NCBI RefSeq assembly: GCF_010389155.1
Contig: NC_057763.1
Span: forward strand, 3,596,649 to 3,660,648
Direction: 5' to 3'
Length of the DNA stretch: 64,000 nucleotides
From: Erigeron canadensis
Taxonomy: Eukaryota; Streptophyta; Magnoliopsida; Asterales; Asteraceae
Numbering within the stretch: the stretch's first letter is position 1; each line of letters begins with the position of its first letter. The notes beneath the pieces were generated by a model. That model did no database searches. It had not been told where the DNA came from and saw nothing but the letters and a program-made list of their open reading frames with translations. The translations under genes were made by a program, and so were the position numbers. This document shows, piece after piece, positions 45,190-55,209 of this stretch.

Positions 45190-46681
45190 ATGGCTGCACT
45201 TCACGGCGGAGATGGTGGCAACGACCCTCCAAACTGGGGGTGGAATCCCGAATGGGGTTGTAGGCGTACGGGTGGTAAGTATATATTAATGTACGTTGCA
45301 TATAAATATATGGTACATATGTATATATATTTGTTATTTTATTTTGTTTTGCAGGTATTAGCACAGGGAGAGCTGCTGCTGCTAACAACGATCTGGAGCG
45401 CGAGTTTCAGAATTCGGGACGCCGAATCTCGCTTATGTTAAATAACGATCTCAGTAGGTGGCAGGCAATCGGGGACCACGCCAAGTGGTACAAGAGCTAT
45501 TTGGGGACCTATGTCGCTACCGTCCCACATAATTACGAGTCGTGGGATCAGGTGCCCCAGCCCATCAAGGATGGACTTACTGACTGGCTTATGGTATAAA
45601 ACTAATTTTTTTTACTTTTTAAATACTTTATTTAAAAAATATGGTAGATGCTAACTTTTACTTGGTACTATTGCAGAGACGGTTCTACTTAGAACCCTAT
45701 CTAGGTCACCCAGACAATCACCCGTTACGAGAGGCCGTGACCAGGATGATACGTCAGGATGCCCTGAAGATCTACAGGGATAAAAAAGCAAAATTCAAGA
45801 AGACTTGGTTCACTAACAGGGGTGGGTCCCAAAGGCTGGCAGAACTGGAGGGTCAACCTCCGTATGGGATGCCTCCACAGGCATGGAGTTATCTACTGGG
45901 TTACTGGACCAGCGAGCCCCGGATGATTGCTGCCCAAAGAAACACGACAAACAGGCAGCAACAAAATAATTTTGTCAGTACTCACGGTCGGCAGTCATAC
46001 GCTCAGCGTGAATGGCGTTACGCTGTAAGTTATACGTAATTATTTATACCCACGTATGTAAACATATATCTATACAGAGATACACATACAAATATATAAC
46101 TTTGATTAATGTATATACAGGAAGATAATGACGGGCGACGTGAGGACCCGCCCGAGTTTTATTTGCGGGCCCACACGAGACGAGATGGGATGGTGCAGGA
46201 CGCAGTTATGCCCATTTATGTAAGATCTTGCACAAATCCGGGAAAAAGATATTTTTTTGTATATACAGGAAGATAATAACTAATTTTTAGTTATTCTTAA
46301 CTTAATTTTCATGTGCTACAGGAGCAGCTTCTTGATACCCACCAAAGACTTTCCCAAGTGCCCAATACCCCGCCTACGTAGACATATGTGGACGCTTTAG
46401 GGACACGATCGGGACATACTCGTATGGTTGGGCGTGTGGTTAGGGGAACACGTGGACTGAATGTCCCCCTCCCAGAGGATATAGAGCAACCCTTCCCAGC
46501 CCAGCAGTCACCGTCCTATAACGTCAATGATATGTTCGCCCAGGGTAGCCCTTGGACCCGGTCACCATTCAAAGACGGACCTAGCACGTCATCATCCCAT
46601 GCTGGGCCTAGCACGTCACGGGCCCCCACACATCGGTTGGGTAGTGATAGTGATAGTGATAGTGATGATGAAAGTGATTAG
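45190..46681 (+). pseudogene. Transposase_24 (Ptta/En/Spm)-like gene with one nonsense codon
   Basis: Five exons join in frame: 45190-45274, 45355-45593, 45677-46024, 46121-46219 and 46322-46681. The product has WQAIGDHAKWYKSYLG, RRFYLEPYLGHP, REAVTRMIRQDALKIYRDKK, YWTSEPRMIAAQRNTTNR and STHGRQSYAQREW, the layout of the plant transposase family Ptta/En/Spm (PF03004). A TAG at 46379-46381 interrupts exon 5. The frame is open on both sides and the C-terminal tail continues to 46681, ending in an acidic Ser/Asp run. The gene is convergent with the OTU-transposase gene, 3' ends about 220 bp apart. Such proteins are usually tied to CACTA elements; its job here is unknown. Confidence 0.75.
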
Positions 46682-46900
46682 TTTTCCCTTTTTTTAATTG
46701 TTTGTATTCATCGTTTAACGGAAGTGTAATTTCCTTTTGTAATCTTGACTTGCGTGAAAATTTCATTTGTATTTTTTTATGTTTTTATACATTTGTTGAT
46801 AAAAAAATAATTGGAATCAAATTTAGAAAAGTATTATAAAATCAATGTATGTACAACAGAAAAATATGAGAAATTAGTAGATTTAAAACATTTAACGAAT

Positions 46901-49900
46901 TTAATCATTTATTACAATAGGAGGGCCTGGTGGTACTCTTGGCATGTTTGCGTACAACCAATTTTGATACGCATCTTCTTGATTTGCGTACGTTATTGCT
47001 AGTCGACGTGCAGGATCGGTTGCGTGAAATTCCCATTCCGGATTCTTGTAGGCCATTGGGTAGTCGCCTGCTAATTTCACTGCAACAAAATGGGTTTCGT
47101 TGTTTATCAGCGCAATACTTATCGGTTGTTTGAATAACAGCTGATCTAAGCCGTGATGCATCGGAAATACTGTTCGGGGGTCACGTAGGCTAACGCAGTT
47201 GACTATTATACCCAGCTTATTGGCCGGAAGGATATGGAACCACACTTTACTCATCCAATGATGCATGGGTCGGCTTCGTCCATAATAAGATGTTCGCAGC
47301 GCCGTCAACATTCGGTTGCCCTCTGTTTGCCCAAACATTTGCATGTACCCTTCGAGGTCAGATTCAAACTCCGCTAGTATCTGCGTACGAACCCACTCTG
47401 CACCCATCTCCTCATCTAGCCCCAAAGCTACAGCGGTAGCTCGAAATCCACAGTTACCGTCTCCTTTAACATTTTGTGCGCCTATAACGTACGGCCTTAA
47501 GTACGATGGTATCTCACCTAGTACCCAAGCGTAATTTTTGGAAAGACTGGCGTTATACGGTTCCGCAACATACCCAACCCAACTGGCCGATGACTGTGCC
47601 TCTGACTCCGGATCCGAAACCTGCGCCTGCCTTGATTCATATATGGGTGCATTTCTAGATTGTGTAGGTGGTGGCCCGAAGATGTCATCTACTAACTTCG
47701 AATATGGTTGGTCATAGTTGAGCCAATGGTCTTGGGACGTATCGCCGAATGCATATAATTTTTGTGTCACATATGGTGTATCCCCGACCCCGTAGGATTG
47801 GGACGGGTCCCCCCACGTATATATATCATCAAGACCTGGATATGGGTGCAGGTTTCCGAAAATGTCAGGATTATCTTTGACCCATTCTGATTCAGGGTGG
47901 GATTGATCGTCGAACAATTTTCGGTTATCGGGATAACGACAGGACTGGGACGGCTCGTACGTACTGTGTCTGGCGGGCTGCGCAGGTGGGGGTTTGTTCA
48001 AATCTGGCACCTTGTATTCCCTCGGTCGACTGGACTTGGATTTTCGTAGCCCAGGTGGGTTGGTGTTGAGATCCGGCACCTAGACCATTAGTAAGAATCA
48101 GTTTCCTTAACTGAGGTAGTTATATATACTATAAATTTTTGAATAATAAAAATATTTTTTTAGATGTATTATGTATACCTTTGGCGGCTTTTGTTTCGAG
48201 CCGACTGGTCTTCCGCGTGTGGTCTTTTGAACAAGAGGATCTTTCACTTGTGTCTTACCAGGCTTAAACATGTCTTTAATTTTTGACAACCAATGTTTCT
48301 TTTGAGCCTTGGGTTGCTGATCCAAGAAATTCGTAATACCATCAACAACTTTATGAACATCGTCTTCTTCGTCTTCGTCTTCTACGCATGTCCACGGTGT
48401 TAAGTCAAGCTTTTGCCAAAACGGGTCTATGACATGAGGCTGTATTCGAGTCCCTGCATTTTTTTTATATAAATAAGTGTATGAAATTATGTCCTTTTGA
48501 TGAAAAAATACAAGTAATAAATCGTACTAACCGCGCTGCATGTACTCGGCAATCTTGCAAGCACATGGTAGCCCGCAACTGGACTGAACCTTGCACCCAC
48601 ATTTGTTAACCTGTCTTTTAAGGACTTTGTCTAAGCGTACAATTTCATCAGCCATGATGTCCAAAGCTTTAAGTGAAACCTTTCCCAACAGGTCCTTCAT
48701 ACAGTTGTAATTATGTTTCCCCTTCCGGGTCCCGTAGCTATACCCCAGTTGGCCCCTTATTTCTGCTTCTTGACTGATCAAGACAGAATCAACACATTGG
48801 AGGATTCTAGTAAATGTGCATTTCCCCCTCAATTCTTCCTTCAGTAAATGGTGCTCGGCCTCCACTCTGTTTGTGGTGTGGTTTTGGTAGTTGAGGTGTT
48901 CATCGACCCAACAGGACCAAACTGCTCTCGGTATGGGGACAACCAATTATCGGTCAGGTACTTGTAGACGCCTGGAAAACCCGCAAGTTTTTCCTTTAAC
49001 TCCTTCTCATTTGACTTAAACTCATCAAAAGTCCGAGACTGATATACTTTTTTCCACCAAACGTTAAGCCTGTCAATGTTAACATCTTTCTTCATACGCA
49101 ATGCCGGTTCGCAGTGCTTGATTATGTTTTGCCATATATGGTACCTACACAGTAGATCTTTCGAATCCGGCATAACAACCTTCAAAGCTCTCATCAGGGC
49201 CAGCTCCCTGTCAGTAAGAACGACACGAACGGCAAAGCTATCATCAAGGGTGGACCGAAGACATCGTAAAACCCATTGATAATTTACCTCCCGCTCGTTT
49301 ACGATAAACGCATACGCTAAACTGAAGGTCTTCCCCGTTGAAGTCACGCCGACGATCTCAACTAGCGGCATGTTGTAGATGTTAGTTTTGTAAGTGGAGT
49401 CTATTTCAATAACCCAGGGAAATGCGCGCCATAGGGTCATTGATGTTGGATGAATGAAAAATAGGTTCTCCAAGCGTTCATTTTTGTTATTTGTGGTGAA
49501 CTGGTAAAAGTACCTTTTCTCTTGCAACAATGAAAACATAACCTGCGATTAATGACCAAGATAGAGTAAATAAGTCAATTCCAACTACGTAGTACAATAA
49601 AATATTTAATGTTTGTACCTGCATTGGAGTGCGCCCTGCTTGCCCCGACCTTCTTCTCGCTTTTAGGAAGTTCGTAATGTCTCCTTTGCGAGTCAAGTTT
49701 CCTGGAAATTCAAGTTTGAGGTTTACCAGGATCTGATGTGGGTACAAACCGCGATCCGATTGGGTTCCCACAAATTCCTTTTCTTCATCCGTCATCCGTC
49801 TGGCGTATGCATTCCCTTGCAGATTAGTAGTTGGATCATGATTGTGTCTCCAATCCTGGACAGTTAACCTCCAACCACCATCACGCCCAGAGCGGCCTAT

Positions 49901-50236
49901 TAAAGTGAAAGGACAACCTATCTTACTTGACCGTTTAGGTGGACCAATTAACCTTGCATCGCGCGCTCCACCGTGGTGACATATAAGTGTCACTTTATTG
50001 ACCACCTCTTTTGAGTTTTTGTTCGTCCGCCGTATAACTAGAACATAACCCAAATCCATTGCTGTTCTTTGAGCCCACTCCGTTAATTCTTCAAAGGAAC
50101 CGAACACCTCATCAGTTTCAAAGTCCCCAGGTTCGCATTCGTATTCACCGTCTGCAACAGGTTGCTCAAACACATTATCCGGCACTTCAATACGTACGTT
50201 TTCTGGGTCTGCCCAAATATCCTCTAAACTATCCAT
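46901..50236 (-). pseudogene. MULE transposase fused to OTU cysteine protease, one frameshift
   Basis: Four exons on minus: 49619-50236, 48532-49543, 48179-48453 and 46901-48079 (about 1030 codons). Exon 1 carries a FAR1-like zinc-binding N-terminus (VTLICHHGGARDA, DWRHNHDP). Exon 2 has the MULE DDE core: D in IEIDSTYKTN, D in VVLTDRELALM, E in NRVEAEHH. A C/H motif (CRYHIWQNIIKHC) and a SWIM-like CGCKVQSSCGLPCACKI follow. A Lys-rich linker in exon 3 leads to an OTU domain in exon 4: catalytic D and C in VKGDGNCGFRATA and the His in NETHFVAVKL. A small deletion near 48918 breaks the frame between YREQF and the WSCWVDEH region. Start ATG is 50236-50234, preceded by a possible acceptor TTGTTTCAG. 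Confidence 0.85.
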
Positions 50237-50290
50237 CTGAAACAATTCAAGTCAACATCAACCTCATTAACTATTAATGATGTCCATAAT

Positions 50291-50588
50291 ATATATATAT
50301 GTATATATATTTACACATACATATAATATCTATATCTATATTCATAATACATATATATATATATATATAAACAATAAGCTTGAAAAGGAAAAGATACACA
50401 AAACCAGCAACTACAAATATGTAATGAAAACGATGATTCCTATATATGTATATATATATTTACACATACGTATAATATCTATATCTATATTCATAATACA
50501 TATATATATATAAACAATAAATTGAAAAGGAAAACATACACAATAACAGCAACTACAAATATGTAATGAAAATGATGATTCCTATGTA
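50291..50588. repeat. 149-bp tandem duplication
   Basis: Two units with TTTACACATAC at 50310 and 50459, each containing AATATCTATATCTATATTCA and AGCAACTACAAATATGTAAT, lie just upstream of the MULE-OTU gene start. They contain TA microsatellites of different length. Confidence 0.8.
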
Positions 50589-50864
50589 CCCAAATTTTTT
50601 TCCGAAATAGACAAAGATTCAGTATGAAAACCACGACTTATTATTACATGAATATTGGTTGTCAAGTATAAGTATACGATAGATAATTAGACATTCCTTA
50701 TATATATAGTCTCAAATTGTTGCAACGATAATTCCTATGCACTATCTGTTGATCTTATTGAAACAAGTGTTTATATTATTGAAACAAGTGTCTATATTAT
50801 TGAAACAAATGTTCATTTTACTGAAACAAATACAAAAAACCATTCCCGATACTTAAATTCTCAA

Positions 50865-51002
50865 CCGACACAGACCGACCAGCTTGCAGACTAACGTGAC
50901 CGGCAGTGCCACGTCATCACCATTAGCGGCGACGTCGCCGCAAATGGTGATGACGTGGCACTGCCGGTCACGTTAGTCTGCAAGCTGGTCGGTCTGTGTC
51001 GG
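50865..51002. repeat. 138-bp near-perfect palindrome
   Basis: The centre is GAC|GTC at 50933/50934. Each 69-base arm runs from CCGACACAGACCGACC through CAGCTTGCAGACTAACGTGA and CACGTCATCACCATTAGCGG to the centre. I found a single mismatched pair (TAATGG against AAATGG). Immediately right, at 51007-51036, is a second palindromic copy of the ATTAGCGGCGACGTCGCCGC core. Confidence 0.95.
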
Positions 51003-51939
51003 GGGTCCCACTATTAGCGGCGACGTCGCCGCTAATACCCTAGTGGGGTTGACCGTTGACCTGGTGGTGTTACCCAATGCCTAAAAATAACAACTCCTTC
51101 CTTAAAATACGTCGACTTTTTATTCTCCCTAATCCACCGCCAATTCATCTCGATTTGCTCCAAAATTAATTTATCATTTAAAATCTCATTTCATTCAAAA
51201 TCATTTTACTTAACTTGCCTCCATAATTAGCACCGGATGTCAACAAAAAAAAGGTATGGTTATGTTTTATGCTTCGATTTATATTGAAAGCCTCATATGT
51301 CAAGTCTTTAGTTACATTCGCTTTTGTTTTCACAGATGGACAAGGCACAAATGCACAAGTATGATACGGTTGAGTAGAGGATTTGGCTAATGCACGGATG
51401 CATCATTTTTTAGAGAATTTCTTGTTGATGATAATAATTCAAATTTTAGAGAACTAGTCTTTTTCAATCATACTTCGATATTTCCATTTTGTTTTTCCCA
51501 TTGTGCATAATAAAGTTACTTCATATATGATAATTGAATGTTTCATTTTTTCTCAATTGTGTTTTCACTTTATGGATATAAAAAAATACCGTGCTTGTTT
51601 CATCATGAAACCTATTCATTTAGATAGTTGCAATGAAAAAAGGTTAAAAATGTAATGGTTGTAATTTACGATAATTGGATATTGTATTATCAACAAACTG
51701 AAAATGGTTTTGAATGAAATAAGATTTTAAATAATAAATTAATTTTGGAGGCAAAATTATGGAGGCAAAACGAGATGGATAGGCAGTGGAATAGGAGGAA
51801 TAAGAAGTCAACATAATTTAAGGAGGGAGTTGTTATTTTTAAGATGGTAATGTAGAGAATTTACTACATATACTTGCAGGGAATATATCATATATATATA
51901 TATATATATATATTTTGATGTTATAAATGATTTTGGTTT

Positions 51940-54065
51940 GTAAAGAAAAAGAGTTTGGCCTTTTTAATTGTCCTCGTCTTAGATCTAATCTTGTTTGATA
52001 TAATTAATACTATTAACTAAATGTCCAGTTTATACAAATAAGAAGTTAAATCATCGTTTTGAGAGCAATGGCCGATAGTTAGAAAAACCTAAAGTTGATT
52101 TATTATTGAATATTAGATGAAAAGAATTATTTGATCTCTTATTTAAATTTTTTTTAATCAGTGACTTACTTATATAATATCATGTTAGAGTTTTGTCATG
52201 TATTTAATTTGTTTCAAATCAGACTATATGTTTCTTATATTGTCAAGTCTTTTACTAGCATTAATATAATTTTAATGTCGTTCAATAAGAAAAAGTTGAA
52301 ATATAAACTATGATTAGGAATTTGTCTAGTGATGGGTTTATTTTGGCTTCTATATGTTCATTATGTTGTAGTTTATATATTTTTATTAAGTATGTTTGTC
52401 ATTATGTAAATTCTTCAAATTTATTCAATTATTGGAGTATAATTTAATATAATAATTAATTGAGTAGTATTGAGAAAGCTAATTACTAGTAATTTTATGA
52501 CATGCAATGTGTGAATTATTCAATAACCAATTGGTGATGATGTTTGATAAATTGTCCTTTATAATTAAAAGAATATTTAATTATTAGTATTGAGTATGAT
52601 ATACTCCATCGAATTACATTAGAGTGAAGATTTTCTCAAGCTACCTTAACATGACTAGTCATGTTAGAGTCATTTTAACTCTTAGATAAAATTCAAGCGT
52701 GAAGATTCAAAGATAATCCTCAAATATTAGTGGGTTAATATTTGAATCAAATTGAGGAAATAACTTATATCAATCACTTGCATAGAGTCTAACATTATTG
52801 GAGAGACTAAAAGTAAATTAAAAATCTAAAAGAAAATATGTTTACTTAATATATCAAGCTACGGATGTCTCAACCCCACCTCCTACGTCTCTACGCCATG
52901 ACCATTCCCGGTTTCCATTACCTAACTTGTCGTTGACTCGAGCATGCGATCTCTTTCCCCAACTTGAGATCGGCTTAAAACTTAGACCCAGTGACGGTCT
53001 TACGGCTGAATAACATAAATTCATACCATATTATTTTGAATATGATACGATCTCTTTATACTAAGGTAGAAATAAAAATGATTTAGCTTTGAAACCTTGT
53101 ATGATATATTTTTGTAAAATTGTAAAAACTAGTAGTCAACCACCGAGGCCCCTTGAGATGCACAAAAAGTAAAATCTACATCAACTAAAGGGACATAAAT
53201 TATTAACAAGAGCACAAGTAATAATCTCCATTTTGGTTTGTTGTACTCCAACAACATCCAAGGTTTCTTTCACAATTATATTTCTCATCCAGTTTAGTTC
53301 GAAAGTAACCCCTAACTGTTGATACTCAACGGATTTATTGGATAATAATAATAATATAAGTCTTCGATCTTTTTAGTCTGAAATAGAAATGGGAGAAAGG
53401 GAATGTGAGACTTCTTTTGTTTTGTTTACCACGTAGAATGAAAAATGAGGAAGTTTGAATCATTTTCACATGATAGAGAATGGAAAAAAAAAATAAAGTG
53501 TGCTGATGTTATATATATTAACTTTATTATTATATAGATATTTTAAATTTTTTTATATTCATTTTTTGCTGGTACCACAACATAATCTATTATCTTTTCA
53601 AATACTCATTCATTTTCTTACTATTTTCATTCTCTATTATATTTCCATTTTATATAATTTTCTCTTACCAAATACTCACTATTATTATTTCCAAAACTTG
53701 GTTTTGAGTGGGCTAATCTCAGTATACATTCATGTTTTGACTAGTTTCCTTTCAATTATTCAAGTTCGATAAAAATGTTATAATAAGTCATCACATCATT
53801 GTATAATGTTTCCCTCTGAGCAACGTTTGGGTGTAATTCAAAATTAAAGCCCAATTTCAACCTTATTTTGTCAACCATATCATTGGGCCTTAGGTCCATT
53901 CAAGTTTGGGTTTAGACTTTAAAACTTCAGACCAATCATAAGTATAACTAAACTCATATCGTTTTAGGGCATATATATAAACACTGTCTCAAATCTTCAT
54001 CTTCCTAAAGGTTATCCGATGATCAAACTCAAGTAACATTGTCTTGTCCCAATTTTCCGTACATC
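51940..54065. other. Intergenic, promoter side of methyltransferase-like gene
   Basis: AT-rich sequence without a recognisable gene. ACATGACTAGTCATGT at about 52649 is a short palindrome. The 90-codon hydrophobic frame at 53500-53772 is low-complexity AT-rich translation. The proximal promoter of the next gene presumably includes GGCATATATATAAACAC near 53969-53985. Confidence 0.4.
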
Positions 54066-54071
54066 ACAACC

Positions 54072-55205
54072 ATGGCTTCCCCAATTGTAATCTCACTAAC
54101 TGCAAACCCATGTCTTGTATCTCCTCCGAAAATCAACAATCTTTCTTTGAGACATTTCAACAAACACTTGGTGTGTGGTCACAACTTTCCCACTACCAAA
54201 ACCACCTTTAAAGTACCCCTAAAATCTCCATTTTCAAGCAACAAAACCCATTTCATAAACCCCATAAAAACCTCATTATCAGACATTTCTGGGTCAATCT
54301 TGGATAACCCAAAACTTGAATCTTTAAAAAAGACCATTTTTGATATTAATCCAATTAGGGCTTTAAAGTATGTAACTTTAGGGGTTATTGCATTTGCATT
54401 TGTGAAAAGGGGTGTTAGTTTGTTATCTAGTCCCTTTTTTTGGATGTATTTTAGTTGGACTTGGGTGTTTTGGCCTTGGTATATTGTTATAAGTATATCT
54501 ATATATGGTTTATATAGTTTCCGTAAACATATAAAAGGCGAAGCTAGTATCGTTGAACAACTTGCTATAGTAACTTCTGCTTTTACTTGGCTTACATTAG
54601 TCCCACCTGCTTATGCAAATGGTTTTTTAGAAGGATGGCCTTTCGTGTTTTTTTTCGTTTACCATTATTTCTTTTTTCTAAATGTTAGTATCCGGAAACG
54701 TATGTATGGTGATTATTATCTTCGAGATCATGATCCGAAATGGGATGTTAGTACTCCGAATTGGCACCGTGTTTTGTTTTGTTGTGGTGTGATGGTTGGT
54801 CACTGGTTAGCAGCATTTGAAGCACCTCAGCTTCATTTAGTTCCGGGTGGTTGGAGCAATGTAGGGATTTGGGGTTTGATAATTAGTACTGTGTTTTTGC
54901 AGTATTATTCTTCGTTGTATCTTGCAAAGTATTCGGAAAAAGTTGTGGTGCCAACCGCTGTTGTGCAGTTTGGGCCGTATCGTTGGGTTAGGCATCCGAT
55001 ATATGCGTCTACTGGGCTTTTGTTTTTGAGTTACTTTATCGCACTTCGAGCACCTATCAGTTCCCTTTTTATTGTTGCGGTTTGTTTGATGTACTATGAG
55101 CAGAAGGCGCGGTTAGAGGAGGGTTTGATGATGGAGACTTTTGGAGACAGGTACACGGAATACATGAAAAAAGTTAGGTACAAGTTTATCCCTTTTATTT
55201 ATTAA
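54072..55205 (+). CDS. Plastid-targeted isoprenylcysteine/phospholipid methyltransferase-like membrane protein
   Basis: A 377-residue single-exon gene. The start ATG 54072 has a strong context (ACCATGGCT). The upstream in-frame TTG at 54039 is not a likely start. Residues 1 to about 60 are Ser/Thr/Lys-rich with few acids (MASPIVISLTANP), a plausible chloroplast transit peptide. Five to seven hydrophobic segments follow (LKYVTLGVIAFAF, the Trp-rich WMYFSWTWVFWPWYIVIS, PFVFFFVYHYFFF, VLFCCGVMVGHWLAAFE, IWGLIISTVFLQYY, SLFIVAVCLMYY). The C-terminus has the SAM-binding signature of ICMT/PEMT-type enzymes, GPYRWVRHPIYAS (about 301-313), then EQKARLEEGLMMETFGDRY. It probably methylates a lipid or lipid-linked substrate in a plastid membrane; the substrate is not deducible. 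No broken motif. Confidence 0.85.
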   Translation: MASPIVISLTANPCLVSPPKINNLSLRHFNKHLVCGHNFPTTKTTFKVPLKSPFSSNKTHFINPIKTSLSDISGSILDNPKLESLKKTIFDINPIRALKYVTLGVIAFAFVKRGVSLLSSPFFWMYFSWTWVFWPWYIVISISIYGLYSFRKHIKGEASIVEQLAIVTSAFTWLTLVPPAYANGFLEGWPFVFFFVYHYFFFLNVSIRKRMYGDYYLRDHDPKWDVSTPNWHRVLFCCGVMVGHWLAAFEAPQLHLVPGGWSNVGIWGLIISTVFLQYYSSLYLAKYSEKVVVPTAVVQFGPYRWVRHPIYASTGLLFLSYFIALRAPISSLFIVAVCLMYYEQKARLEEGLMMETFGDRYTEYMKKVRYKFIPFIY

Positions 55206-55209
55206 AATG

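Larger units (their letters stand above)
43836..51931. mobile_element. Mutator-like (MULE-OTU) element with composite gene content
   Basis: Terminal inverted repeats pair 43836-43940 with 51840-51931. Shared blocks are TAACATCAAAATATATAT, ATATTCCCTGCAA, TATGTAGTAAATT and TTACCATCTTAAAAATA. Just inside lie GC-rich palindromes built on GCGGCGACGTCGCCGC, at 43985-44020 and 44073-44108 on the left and 50865-51036 on the right. The element carries a minus-strand transposase-OTU gene (46901-50236) and a convergent plus-strand Transposase_24-like gene (45190-46681). The right side also contains an internal inverted repeat (51085-51230 against 51690-51840). An exact target duplication was not identified, so the outer ends are good to a few bases only. 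Confidence 0.75.

Noticed and set aside
47316..47534. Plus-strand frames opposite the OTU domain
   Set aside because: They are shadows of the minus-strand OTU exon, whose catalytic motifs are clear.
54039..54071. Upstream extension of the methyltransferase-like gene (start at 54039)
   Set aside because: The codon at 54039 is TTG, whereas 54072 is an ATG in a strong context and begins a typical transit peptide.
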